From NCBI GenBank assembly GCA_945868725.1, contig CAMBMU010000007.1, positions 1 to 55,429 on the forward strand: a stretch of 55,429 nt of DNA, read 5' to 3'. Shown in pieces: positions 10,201-20,197 of the stretch (positions are counted from its first letter, which is position 1; every line of letters begins with the position of its first letter). The position numbers were made by a program, and so were the translations under genes. The stretch is from Spirosoma fluviale (GTDB taxonomy: Bacteria; Bacteroidota; Bacteroidia; Cytophagales; Cyclobacteriaceae). The notes under the pieces were generated by a model. That model did no database searches, was not told where the DNA came from, and saw only the letters and a list, made by a program, of their open reading frames with translations.

Positions 10201-12507
10201 ATGATTCAAAAAGCAATTTTGCTTTGTCTGGCTCTGGTAGCTTCAGTGGGTACCCTATCTGCTCAAAAATGCGACCTCGTCCTACGAGGGAGGGTACTTC
10301 ATTTGGAGAATAACCTGCCCATAGAAGCTGCTTACGTTTGGCTTTCGGAATCAGCTACCGGAGTGGCCACAGATGCCAACGGCAATTTTGTCCTTAAAAA
10401 TCTTTGTCCCGGTCCGCAAACCATCCAAATCACATTTATCGGACATAAAGAAATCAAACAGTCCATTGTCCTCAATTCCGGCACTAGCAATTTAACCTTC
10501 AAAATGGAGGAAGAGGCAGTAGCGCTCTCGGGAGTAGAGGTGCATGGACACCGAGAAGTGGTACAGACCACCACTGCTGTATCTTCCCTGTATGGTGAGG
10601 CCTTGATTCAAGTGAGAGGAGAGAATTTGGGTGAAAGCCTCAAACGTCTGGCAGGAGTAACCACCTTTTCAACAGGGTCCACCATTTCCAAACCTGTGAT
10701 ACATGGCCTGCATAGCAACAGGATACTTATCCTCAACAATGGAATTCGACTGGAAGGACAGCAATGGGGAGCAGAACATGCGCCAGAAATCGATCCATTT
10801 TTAGCTGATGAATTGACAGTAATTAAGGGTGCAGAAACGGTCCGATTTGGTCCTGAAGCTATGGGCGGGGTTATTTTAGTAAATCCAGCTCCTTTGCCTA
10901 CCTCCAAAAAACAGGTTACAGAACTCAACCTCATTGGCAATAGCAATGGTCGCTCAGGAAATGTGGCAGTGGCCCATTCGGGTGGATCGGGGAAGATTGT
11001 TGGACTAGGTTACCGAATTCAAGGATCTACCAAGCGTGCTGGCAACATACAATCGCCCAATTATTTTCAAGGAAATACAGGACTGTCTGAAACAAGCCTC
11101 TCTAGTTCCTTAGGATATAGCACCGACAAATTGGGTACTGAAGCTTATTACAGTTTCTTCACCACAGAACTTGGCATTTTGAGTGACGCCCATACTGGCA
11201 ACCTATCAGATCTATTGAAAATCATTGAGAATGGTGCACCATTTTCCAATGCAGAATTTACCTATAGCCTCATAAATCCTAAACAGGTAGTCACCCACCA
11301 TTTGGGTAAAATCAAGGCTCATTACCACTTAAATCCCTCTTGGAAACTCAATTTTCAGTACGGGTTTCAATCCAATCACAGGCAAGAGTACGACAAAAGA
11401 AGAGGTGACCTCAATGCACGACCAAGTTTGGATTTGGAGTTATTTACCAACACTGCTGAGCTATTTTTAGATCACAACCTGAAGTCTCACTGGACAGGAT
11501 CTATTGGGCTTCACCTCATTCAACAGGCAAATAGCAATGTGCCCGGTACTGGCGTGACCCCTCTCATTCCCAATTACGACCTGGTCAATGGAGGCATTTA
11601 CCTCCTAGAAAAATATCAAAAAGGGCCCTTGGAACTCGAAGGAGGCCTACGCTACGATTACAGAAGCTTGTCCACATCTCGATATCTTGGCAATAGGCTT
11701 CAGGAAAAGACCTTGACTTATCAAAATGGATCTGCTTTTGTTGGGGGGCTGTACCAAATCAACCCCAAGCTCGCATTTACTTCCAATCTTGGTACGGCAT
11801 GGAGGCCTCCCAACGTAAACGAACTCTTTAGCCAAGGGCTTCACCATGGCGCAGCAGCAGTGGAGCTTGGAGATACCCAACTAATTTCCGAAAAATCGAT
11901 CAAATGGGTGAATAGCTTAGAATTCGAAAGCAAAAAGACAACATTAGAACTCACCGCCTACGCCAACCAAATCCGAGACTACATCTACCTCAATCCCACA
12001 GGAGAGACCTTTGTCAGCCTTCGTGGCACCTTCAATGTTTACGAATACCTCCAAGCCGATGCCTTCTTCTACGGCCTCGATCTTTCGGGAACCTACAGTT
12101 TCTCCAAGCAATTCAATGGCTACGCCAAAGGATCCATCATTCGAGCCAAAAATACCGAAGCAAATAGCTACTTCCCTTTTATCCCTTCCGATCGAATGGA
12201 CTGGGGCCTATCCTATTCCTTTGGTAAACATGCAGACAACGACAATAACCGCATCACACTTAGCCAAGTCTTGGTAGCGCAGCAAAGTCGAGAACCAGAC
12301 TTTGACCTCTCTCCTGCTCCTCCAGGCTATGCTTTGGTAAATTTGGGATTCTCAAAAAAAATTAAGGTTGGGGCTAACGGACTACGCATCAGCGTTCAGG
12401 CAAACAACCTTTTGAATACAGAATACAAAGAATACATGAACCGTTTTCGGTATTTCACTGCCGACATGGGTAGAAACTTACAACTCAAACTCAATTATCA
12501 ATTCTAA
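10201..12507 (+). CDS. TonB-dependent outer-membrane receptor with carboxypeptidase-regulatory-like N-terminal domain; ZnuD-like plug
   Basis: Signal peptide MIQKAILLCLALVASVGTLSAQ; CarboxypepD_reg-like domain; plug PVIHGLHSNRILILNNGIRLEGQQWGAEHAPEIDPF; C-terminal beta strand ending NLQLKLNYQF. Confidence 0.92.
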   Translation: MIQKAILLCLALVASVGTLSAQKCDLVLRGRVLHLENNLPIEAAYVWLSESATGVATDANGNFVLKNLCPGPQTIQITFIGHKEIKQSIVLNSGTSNLTFKMEEEAVALSGVEVHGHREVVQTTTAVSSLYGEALIQVRGENLGESLKRLAGVTTFSTGSTISKPVIHGLHSNRILILNNGIRLEGQQWGAEHAPEIDPFLADELTVIKGAETVRFGPEAMGGVILVNPAPLPTSKKQVTELNLIGNSNGRSGNVAVAHSGGSGKIVGLGYRIQGSTKRAGNIQSPNYFQGNTGLSETSLSSSLGYSTDKLGTEAYYSFFTTELGILSDAHTGNLSDLLKIIENGAPFSNAEFTYSLINPKQVVTHHLGKIKAHYHLNPSWKLNFQYGFQSNHRQEYDKRRGDLNARPSLDLELFTNTAELFLDHNLKSHWTGSIGLHLIQQANSNVPGTGVTPLIPNYDLVNGGIYLLEKYQKGPLELEGGLRYDYRSLSTSRYLGNRLQEKTLTYQNGSAFVGGLYQINPKLAFTSNLGTAWRPPNVNELFSQGLHHGAAAVELGDTQLISEKSIKWVNSLEFESKKTTLELTAYANQIRDYIYLNPTGETFVSLRGTFNVYEYLQADAFFYGLDLSGTYSFSKQFNGYAKGSIIRAKNTEANSYFPFIPSDRMDWGLSYSFGKHADNDNNRITLSQVLVAQQSREPDFDLSPAPPGYALVNLGFSKKIKVGANGLRISVQANNLLNTEYKEYMNRFRYFTADMGRNLQLKLNYQF

Positions 12508-12518
12508 ATTTAACACCG

Positions 12519-13115
12519 ATGAAAAACCTCAAAAAAGTATCCCTGTACCTCCTAGCGTTAGTAGCCTTCGGTTTCGCCTCTTGCAAAAGTGAAGATCCGA
12601 CTCAAGAAAATGATGGAGAAGTAATCACTGATGTGACCCTGAAGTTTCAAGAATTGAATGCTTCAAATGCACTAGTTGGGTCTGTTTTAAGTTTCAAAGC
12701 TAGTGACCCACAAGGAATCGAGGTAGGTAAAACTCCAACAATCCAATCCATCAACCTCGCTAAAGGCAAAAAATATCAAATGACAATTGAGGTAACTAAC
12801 GCGATTGAAAATGAAGACATTACCAAAGAAATCTTGGAAGAGGCTGCTGAGCACCAATTTTTCTTTTTGGGCCAAGTGTTCGATAGCAGCTTCCTCAGTA
12901 TTCAATACGCCGATGCCGGAGGCATAGCCTTGGGTCTCAAAACCATCGTGACTGTATCCTCTTCTACAGGCACCAATAACAGCAGCATGCGGGTAGTACT
13001 TCGACACGACCTGAATAAAAGCTTTCCAGGTGCCACTAACCCTAACTTTGCAAACTTTGTACAGGCAGGCGGAGAAACCGACTTGGACATCACCTTCCCT
13101 GTGATTTTTAGCTAA
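12519..13115 (+). CDS. Lipoprotein partner of the TonB receptor; resembles proteins often labelled 'type 1 periplasmic binding fold'
   Basis: Lipobox ALVAFGFASC|KS; 11 bp downstream of the receptor gene, same strand. Confidence 0.6.
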   Translation: MKNLKKVSLYLLALVAFGFASCKSEDPTQENDGEVITDVTLKFQELNASNALVGSVLSFKASDPQGIEVGKTPTIQSINLAKGKKYQMTIEVTNAIENEDITKEILEEAAEHQFFFLGQVFDSSFLSIQYADAGGIALGLKTIVTVSSSTGTNNSSMRVVLRHDLNKSFPGATNPNFANFVQAGGETDLDITFPVIFS

Positions 13116-13130
13116 GTACTGGAATTGCAT

Positions 13131-13170
13131 AAAAAAAGGGGCTAATCCGATTGGAATAGCCCCTTTTTTG
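13131..13170. terminator. Bidirectional terminator between convergent genes
   Basis: AAAAAAGGGGCTA ... TAGCCCCTTTTTT perfect 13-bp stem. Confidence 0.9.
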
Positions 13171-13677
13171 TTAAAAAGTCTTCCCGCAGACGGCCACTTG
13201 ATTCGGATCAAAATCCGCCTTGGATTTCGGACCTAAATTTCCGGCCACCAAAATAACCGAGTAGTCGGGCCCTTCATTCGCTAAGTGAATTTTGATATGC
13301 CCATCGAAGGTAGTTAACTCATCAAATTTTAAGTTTCTTCCATCTGAAAGTGGACCCAACTGGGTAGTGGATTCCAACTTGCTGGAGGATACCGGATTCA
13401 GCACCTGTGCGATGGGTGCATCGGCTTGGTTGTAACTGCCAAAATGTAAATGGGCAGGAAAAGTATCATCCGTGTAGGATTTAGCTCCATCCATTCGCAA
13501 CACTAATTCCAGATTGCCATCGACCAATTCCCTAAATTCTACCTTACCTTTATAGGCATAGGTACTGGCTTGAAAAAGATCAACTTCCATACTTCTTCCA
13601 GAATATTGATTTTCATCGGCATCTTTGCAAGATCCCATGCAGATCGCTAGCGAAAGAAGAAGCAATAACTTTTTCAT
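13171..13677 (-). CDS. Predicted lipoprotein, possibly CHRD-like
   Basis: Lipobox SLAICMGSC|KD; FPAHLHFGSYNQADAPIAQVLNPV...KIHLANEGPDYSVILVAGNLG resembles CHRD-like pattern; weak. Confidence 0.5.
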   Translation of the reverse strand: MKKLLLLLSLAICMGSCKDADENQYSGRSMEVDLFQASTYAYKGKVEFRELVDGNLELVLRMDGAKSYTDDTFPAHLHFGSYNQADAPIAQVLNPVSSSKLESTTQLGPLSDGRNLKFDELTTFDGHIKIHLANEGPDYSVILVAGNLGPKSKADFDPNQVAVCGKTF

Positions 13678-13802
13678 AGGAAGTAGGTTTTATTTTTAAA
13701 CGCGATTCTTAAAAAGTGGTTCAAATCAATTTCTAATTTAGGCATTCGTTTTGGCTAGTCTACTTTCTTACTGCAAAAATCACTTTCTAGATCTTTATTT
13801 CT

Positions 13803-15383
13803 ATGCAAATTTTTGCAGAACTAATCCATAGACTCGATCAATCCACCAAAACTGGGGATAAGCTCGATGCATTGGCTTGGTTTTTTAGGTATGCTTCAGA
13901 TTCGGATTCGGTCTGGGTGATCGCTATTTTTTCCCATCGAAGGCCCAAGCGTCAAGTGAGCACGAAACAATTGCGAACTTGGTGTCAAGAAAAGGCCGGT
14001 ATCCCGGATTGGCTTTTTGAAGAATCATACCAGTCGGTAGGCGACCTAGCAGAAACAATCGCATTGCTCCTTCCTTCCACCATTGGAACACACAACTTAT
14101 CGCTAACTGAATGGATCGACTGGCTTCGGAATTTGGAAAAGGATGCCGAAGAAGTGAAGAAAACAAAAATTTTAACTGCCTGGGATCAATTCACAAGCCT
14201 GGAGCGATTTGTATTCAATAAATTGATCACAGGAGGATTCCGGATTGGAGTCAGCCAAAACCTGCTCATTCAAGCCCTATCCAAGTTTGCTGGGCTGTCG
14301 CAAGCCCAAGTTGCGCATCGCTTGATGGGCAACTGGAATCCAGAAAAAATAAGCCTTCAAGAGCTCCTTCACCCAGATAATAGCGAGGAAGATTACTCCA
14401 AACCTTATCCTTTTTTCTTGGCGCATCCCATTGAAATAGACTTCCTGGAGAGCAGCACCGTCCCAGAATGGATCGCAGAATGGAAGTGGGATGGCATCCG
14501 CGGCCAACTGATCCGAAGAGGGCAGCAGTCCTTTATCTGGAGCCGAGGCGAGGAGCTGGTCAATGACAAATTTCCCGAAATCCTGGAATTCCTAGATCAA
14601 CTTCCTGATGGTACCGTGCTCGATGGAGAGCTGCTGGCCTACCAAAATGGGGTTCCGCTACCTTTTTCCCTTTTGCAAACGCGCATGGGAAGAAAAAGTG
14701 TATCCAAAAAGATTCTCCAAGAAGCTCCAGTAAGTTTTATGGCCTTTGACCTCTTGGAATGGGAGGGTCAAGACCTCCGAAACTTGCCACTGCAGCAGCG
14801 AAAAATGCAACTTCAAGCACTAAAGGAAGCCCTAGATCAACCCCGATTTGAACTTTCGCCAACCCTTGCATTCACTACTTGGGAGGAGCTCACGCGAACG
14901 AGAGAAGAAGCGAGAACCTTGCAAACCGAAGGCCTGATGCTCAAAAAGAAGGACTCCAGCTACGAAACAGGCCGAAAACGCGGGAGTTGGTGGAAATGGA
15001 AGTTAAACCCCATGCACATCGATGGAGTGCTCATCTATGCCCAAAAAGGTCACGGCAGACGAGCAGACCTATTTACGGATTACACCTTTGGTGTTTGGGA
15101 TGGGGAGGTATTGGTTTCCTTCGCCAAAGCTTACTCTGGATTAACGGATGCAGAGATTCGTGAGGTGGATGCCTATGTCAAAAAAAACACCAAGGAAAAA
15201 TTTGGCCCTGTTCGGACCGTTACCCCTGGGCTAGTTTTTGAAATCGCCTTTGAGGGCATCCAAGCCAGCCCACGGCATAAAAGCGGCATTGCACTACGTT
15301 TTCCACGTATTGCAAGGTGGCGGAAAGACAAAACCATAGAACAAGCCAATAGCATTGAAGATTTGAAAGCCCTACTTCCCTGA
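13803..15383 (+). CDS. ATP-dependent DNA ligase (ligase of the ligase-associated DNA damage response family)
   Basis: Adenylation motif EWKWDGIRGQ, VLDGELLAY, TEGLMLKK, SWWKWK motif V, C-terminal OB fold. Confidence 0.92.
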   Translation: MQIFAELIHRLDQSTKTGDKLDALAWFFRYASDSDSVWVIAIFSHRRPKRQVSTKQLRTWCQEKAGIPDWLFEESYQSVGDLAETIALLLPSTIGTHNLSLTEWIDWLRNLEKDAEEVKKTKILTAWDQFTSLERFVFNKLITGGFRIGVSQNLLIQALSKFAGLSQAQVAHRLMGNWNPEKISLQELLHPDNSEEDYSKPYPFFLAHPIEIDFLESSTVPEWIAEWKWDGIRGQLIRRGQQSFIWSRGEELVNDKFPEILEFLDQLPDGTVLDGELLAYQNGVPLPFSLLQTRMGRKSVSKKILQEAPVSFMAFDLLEWEGQDLRNLPLQQRKMQLQALKEALDQPRFELSPTLAFTTWEELTRTREEARTLQTEGLMLKKKDSSYETGRKRGSWWKWKLNPMHIDGVLIYAQKGHGRRADLFTDYTFGVWDGEVLVSFAKAYSGLTDAEIREVDAYVKKNTKEKFGPVRTVTPGLVFEIAFEGIQASPRHKSGIALRFPRIARWRKDKTIEQANSIEDLKALLP

Positions 15384-15384
15384 C

Positions 15385-17844
15385 ATGGATGATCCTCGGT
15401 TGACCCCAGGCCTTGCCTACTTCAAGCAAAAAGGATGGACTCCATTTCCATTCCAAATTCAAGCATGGAAAGATTACCTGGATGGAAAATCCGGACTCCT
15501 CAATGCGCCCACAGGCTCTGGAAAAACCTATGCCCTATGGTTTCCTGTACTTTTGAACTACATTCAAAATAATCCAAACGATTGGAAAACCCCTAAAAAA
15601 AATGGGATTCAACTCATTTGGGTAACTCCCCTCAGGGCACTTGCCCAAGATCTACAAAAGGCCATGCAAGCGGCTTGTGATGGCTTGGGGGTACCCTGGA
15701 CCGTAGCTGTGCGAAATGGAGATACCGATGCCAAAACAAGGGCTCGCTTCCAACGTAATCCACCCGAGTGTCTGATTACGACCCCAGAAACCTTACATAT
15801 TTTATTGTCCCAGAAAGATACCGCAGCTCTCTACCAAAATCTCCGGTGCGTAGTAGTAGATGAATGGCATGAACTGGTGGGAAACAAACGAGGGGTACAA
15901 ATCCAATTGGCTCTTTCCTACTTACAAGCCAAATGCAGCCATCATTTTATGCGTTGGGCGATATCTGCCACGCTTGGCAACTTGCAGGAAGCGGCCAGCA
16001 CCTTGCTGGGCCATGAGCTCCCCTTACATATCATCAAAGCAAATCTTCAAAAAGAGATTCGACTTCAGTCTATATTCCCAGAAGAAATAGAAAAATACCC
16101 CTGGTCTGGGCATTTAGGGCTTCGATTAGTGGATCAGGTCATCGAGACCATTGAAGGGGGCAGATCCGTTTTACTTTTTACCAATACCCGCTCACAAACA
16201 GAGATGTGGTACCAGAAAATTCTTGAAATCAGACCTGATTGGGCAGGATGGATGGCCATGCACCACGGCTCCTTGGATAGCAGCATCCGAAACTGGGTAG
16301 AAAATGCGCTACACGAGGGGATTCTAAAGGTGGTGGTCTGTACCTCTAGTTTGGATCTAGGAGTTGATTTTCGGCCAGTAGACCGAGTCATTCAGATCGG
16401 AAGCCCAAAGGGAGTTTCTCGATTTGTACAGCGAGCCGGAAGAGCCGGCCACCAACCTGGCCTTCCTTCTGTGGTGTTTTTTGTACCTACGAATGCCTTG
16501 GAACTCATTGAAGCAGCCGCCTTGCGAAATGCCATCGAAGCAGAAGATTTGGAATCTCAATATCCACCAGCCCTTCCCTATGATGTATTGATTCAATTTT
16601 TAGTGACGCTGGCGGTAGGTGAGGGATTTGAAGCCCAACCTCTTTTTCAAATCGTCCAGAAAACAAAGTCCTTCGAGCAATTAAGCCCTGAAGAGTACCA
16701 TTGGATCCTTGAATTCATCACCAAAGGCGGAAGTTCTCTAGGAAGCTACGATGAATTCTTAAAAGTAGTGGTAGAGGAAGATGGGTTCTACCGAGTAAAA
16801 AACAAGAAAATTGCCATGAAGCACCGCCTCAGCATGGGCACCATCGTGAGCGATGTGTCTATGAAGGTGAAATTCAAAAATGGGGCCTACTTGGGCACCG
16901 TAGAGGAATACTTTATTGCCAAGCTAAAGGTTGGAGACCGCTTTTATTTTGCAGGCAGAAATCTAGAGCTGCTCTATGTCAAAGGATTGGATGCCGTAGT
17001 TCAGCTGACTACTAAAAAAGCCAACCAAGTGGTGAGCTGGATGGGTGCGCGCATGTCTCTATCCTCTAAATTGGCACATCAGGTACGCGAAATCTTCAAG
17101 TCCTACAATCAGGGCATCATTAATTCCGAAGAAGTGAGGCGTGTTTTGCCCATTTTAGACCTACAGCAGCAACTTTCCTTGGTTCCCGATAACCACACCT
17201 TCTTGATTGAGTCCTTGCAAACTCGGGAAGGATACCACCTTTTTTTCTACCCTTTTGAAGGTAGAATGGTGCATGAACTGCTCAGCGCCTTGCTTGCTTA
17301 TCGAATTGCGCAGCGATTTCCAATATCCTTCAGCATGGCCATGAATGACTATGGTTTTGAATTATTTTCAGATGTACGCGTGGATATCGAGGAATTGCTG
17401 GAAGAGGACTTATTCAGCCTAGATCACTTGGAAGAGGATATACTCCACTGCATCAATGAAAGCGAACTCTCCAAGCGCAAGTTTCGGGAAATCGCCAGTA
17501 TTGCAGGACTAGTATTTCAAGGATATCCTGGCAAGCCCACTAGTTTCAAACACATTCAAGCCAATTCAGGACTTCTCTTTCAGGTGTTTGAAGAATATGA
17601 TCCAGAAAATCTCCTTCTCAAGCAAGCACGTGCCGAAGCCTTAAACCAGCAGATGGAACAAGAAATGTTTGTGGAAGCCGTACGGAAAATCAACGGACAA
17701 TCCATACAAGTTCGCTACCCGAGCCAATTTACCCCCTTCTCCTTCCCCATCTTAGTAGATCGATTGAGCCGAACCAGCCTATCCTCAGAATCGGTAGAAG
17801 ATAAAATCGCCAAAATACTGGCACAAATGGATTTGGATTCTTGA
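15385..17844 (+). CDS. Lhr-like DEXH-box helicase, ligase-associated
   Basis: Walker A NAPTGSGKTYALWF, VVVDEWHEL, AISATLGNL, QRAGRAGHQPG; starts 2 nt after the ligase stop. Confidence 0.92.
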   Translation: MDDPRLTPGLAYFKQKGWTPFPFQIQAWKDYLDGKSGLLNAPTGSGKTYALWFPVLLNYIQNNPNDWKTPKKNGIQLIWVTPLRALAQDLQKAMQAACDGLGVPWTVAVRNGDTDAKTRARFQRNPPECLITTPETLHILLSQKDTAALYQNLRCVVVDEWHELVGNKRGVQIQLALSYLQAKCSHHFMRWAISATLGNLQEAASTLLGHELPLHIIKANLQKEIRLQSIFPEEIEKYPWSGHLGLRLVDQVIETIEGGRSVLLFTNTRSQTEMWYQKILEIRPDWAGWMAMHHGSLDSSIRNWVENALHEGILKVVVCTSSLDLGVDFRPVDRVIQIGSPKGVSRFVQRAGRAGHQPGLPSVVFFVPTNALELIEAAALRNAIEAEDLESQYPPALPYDVLIQFLVTLAVGEGFEAQPLFQIVQKTKSFEQLSPEEYHWILEFITKGGSSLGSYDEFLKVVVEEDGFYRVKNKKIAMKHRLSMGTIVSDVSMKVKFKNGAYLGTVEEYFIAKLKVGDRFYFAGRNLELLYVKGLDAVVQLTTKKANQVVSWMGARMSLSSKLAHQVREIFKSYNQGIINSEEVRRVLPILDLQQQLSLVPDNHTFLIESLQTREGYHLFFYPFEGRMVHELLSALLAYRIAQRFPISFSMAMNDYGFELFSDVRVDIEELLEEDLFSLDHLEEDILHCINESELSKRKFREIASIAGLVFQGYPGKPTSFKHIQANSGLLFQVFEEYDPENLLLKQARAEALNQQMEQEMFVEAVRKINGQSIQVRYPSQFTPFSFPILVDRLSRTSLSSESVEDKIAKILAQMDLDS

Positions 17845-17872
17845 CTGGCGCTTAAAAATCTACTCCCAAGGA

Positions 17873-19114
17873 TTACTCCTCCAAATACCGACTACTCTCC
17901 CCTTCTGGCAATTCCTGCATCTCTTTGAGTTTGCGTTGGATGATTCGCGTACGTACCCCGACTAACTTATCCAATTCAGAATTAGCCTCGCTAATTTTCT
18001 TTTGGGTGCGTTCCAACAGGACTCCAAACTTCCCAAATTCAGTTTTGATGGCTCCCAAAACCTGCCAGACCTCTGAACTTCTTTTCTGGATAGCCAGGGT
18101 ACGAAAGCCCATCTGCAGGGAATTCAGGATAGCAGAAAGGGTCGTTGGGCCTGTCACAATCACTTTGTACTCCTGCTGCAGGTATTGCGCAAGTCCCGGT
18201 TCCCGAAGAACCTCCGCATAGAGACTTTCCATGGGAAGAAATAACACCGCAAAGTCAGTGGTCTGTGGTGGGTGGATGTATTTAGTAGAAATATCTGCAG
18301 CAGATTTTTTCACCGCCTTGATCAATTCCAGGCGGTATTGGTCTGCCAAGGCCTTATCCGCGATTTCTTGTGCATCGACTAATCGTAAATAGGCTTCTTG
18401 AGGAAATTTTGAGTCAATGGGCAAGTAAATTTCTTCGCTTTGACCGGGCATCTTGATGGCAAACTCTACCCGTTCCCTGGTTCCTGTAACCGCCGCATTG
18501 ACCACATACTGCTCAGGGCTGAGTACATTCTCTAGGATGGCTTGCAATTGATATTCACCGAGTATCCCCCTACTTTTGACATTCGTCAGCACCCGCTTGA
18601 GGTCTCCCACTCCGCTTGCGAGGCTTTGCATTTCGCCTAGGCCTTTTTGAACCGCCTGCAGCTGGGTGCTCACCAAGTCAAAAGACTGCCCCAATCGAGT
18701 TTCTAAGGTCTTTTGAAGCTTCTCATCGACAGTTTCCCTGATTTTCTCCAAGCGCTGCTCGGTATTTTTCAATAGCTCATCTTGCCGCCGACTCAGTTCG
18801 GTAAGCTTCTCCCGTTGGACAGCACTCAAGTCACTCAAGGCCTGCCGCACCCGATCGCCAAACTGCTGTAAGGCTTCATTTTGCTCCTTTCCTGCAAGAC
18901 GCTGATGATCAAATACTAACTGAAACTGCCTATGGAGGTTTTCTGAAGCTTCTTTTCGTGCATCCGCCAAATTCTGACCTAAAGTTCTACTTAAAGCTCG
19001 AAGCTCCTCACGCAGGGCTGCATCAACCGCTTGTTTTCTCCTTCCAAAAAGTAAGACACCCAATGCACCCATTGAGGCCGCTAATAGTAGGTAAACTAAA
19101 TTTTCAATTGGCAT
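17873..19114 (-). CDS. rmuC: DNA recombination protein RmuC
   Basis: N-terminal TM anchor, long coiled coil, RmuC core (GVGDLKRVLTNVKSRGILGEYQLQAILENVLSPEQYV, LPIDSKFPQEAY, LFLPMESLYAEVL). Confidence 0.93.
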   Translation of the reverse strand: MPIENLVYLLLAASMGALGVLLFGRRKQAVDAALREELRALSRTLGQNLADARKEASENLHRQFQLVFDHQRLAGKEQNEALQQFGDRVRQALSDLSAVQREKLTELSRRQDELLKNTEQRLEKIRETVDEKLQKTLETRLGQSFDLVSTQLQAVQKGLGEMQSLASGVGDLKRVLTNVKSRGILGEYQLQAILENVLSPEQYVVNAAVTGTRERVEFAIKMPGQSEEIYLPIDSKFPQEAYLRLVDAQEIADKALADQYRLELIKAVKKSAADISTKYIHPPQTTDFAVLFLPMESLYAEVLREPGLAQYLQQEYKVIVTGPTTLSAILNSLQMGFRTLAIQKRSSEVWQVLGAIKTEFGKFGVLLERTQKKISEANSELDKLVGVRTRIIQRKLKEMQELPEGESSRYLEE

Positions 19115-20123
19115 AGGCTACTTGTTTCGACGGCTGAAGGTAGGTCTTTCGAACCTCCACACCGAGAAAACTAAGGTATTCTGCGACAGTCTCCGTCGGT
19201 ATTTCTTCCATCGGCACATGTCCTGCCGCATCAAAAACAACCAAGTTTGCTCCCGGAATCAATTGCTGCAGCCGCTGCCCTTGGGACAATGGATTCCAGG
19301 TGTCCTTGGCTCCCCAGAGAATGAGTGTTGGCATAGTCAGCCGATCAAACCGTATGGAATTGCTTCTTGGAACGCTCAAACGATCTAAGGTAGCTTTCCG
19401 ATTGCCTTCGCGCAACATCAATTCGTAGTATCGGGTAGTAACTTCGGCCGTCACTTTTGCTTCATCTCCATATACCTGTTTCATGTTGAGTTCAAAAAGA
19501 AATTTTGGGGTACAGTAAAGCAGTAATTTTGAAAATATGGGATGCCTTGCGAACTGAACAATCCATGCACCTCCAGAACTTGTTTTCTTTTGAGCACTGG
19601 AATCTGCCGATTTCCGTTCAGGTGCAGTTGCGCCCACTGCATCTATCAGATTGAGCGAAAGTACCTGTTCCGGATGATCTGAAGCCAACTGCAAAGCGAC
19701 TCCTCCACCCATGGAATTGCCTGCCAAGTGGTATTTGGGTAGATTTAATTTTTGAGCCAATCCATAAACTAACTGACTGTAATCTTTTGTGGAGTAACGC
19801 TTTAAAGAATCTGGACCCGTAAGTCCATGTCCTGGAAAATCTAAAGAAATGGTTTGGTAGTAAGGACTCAATTCCTGCTGCCATGGCTCCCAGGTATGTA
19901 AGGAGGCAAAGCTACCGTGGAGTAAAAAAATAGGCTCCCCTTCACCCTTAATTCTCACATGAACACGAATACCGCCTACTTCTATAAATTGAGATTCTGG
20001 GGTAAGGTATTTTGCATTGACTAGGTCAGGGGAAATATCACTACGATACAAGGAAGCAAGAAATAGCACCATTAAGAGTAGTAAAACCCCTAAAACCTTT
20101 CCAATTCTTTTGATCCAATTCAT
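19104..20123 (-). CDS. Alpha/beta hydrolase
   Basis: HGSFASLHTWEPW oxyanion region, nucleophile elbow GNSMGGGVAL, WGAKDTWNPLSQG, AAGHVPMEE; N-terminal TM. Confidence 0.9.
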   Translation of the reverse strand: MNWIKRIGKVLGVLLLLMVLFLASLYRSDISPDLVNAKYLTPESQFIEVGGIRVHVRIKGEGEPIFLLHGSFASLHTWEPWQQELSPYYQTISLDFPGHGLTGPDSLKRYSTKDYSQLVYGLAQKLNLPKYHLAGNSMGGGVALQLASDHPEQVLSLNLIDAVGATAPERKSADSSAQKKTSSGGAWIVQFARHPIFSKLLLYCTPKFLFELNMKQVYGDEAKVTAEVTTRYYELMLREGNRKATLDRLSVPRSNSIRFDRLTMPTLILWGAKDTWNPLSQGQRLQQLIPGANLVVFDAAGHVPMEEIPTETVAEYLSFLGVEVRKTYLQPSKQVAYAN

Positions 20124-20197
20124 TTGATTTTTTGAAAGTATAATTCAAAACCTACAAAAATTCTTTTCAATTACCTATTTTCCGAAAAATTCCCAAG

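Noticed and set aside
12687-13211. 174-aa minus-strand ORF across the lipoprotein gene and terminator
   Set aside because: Overlaps a plus-strand lipoprotein with clear lipobox and runs through a bidirectional terminator
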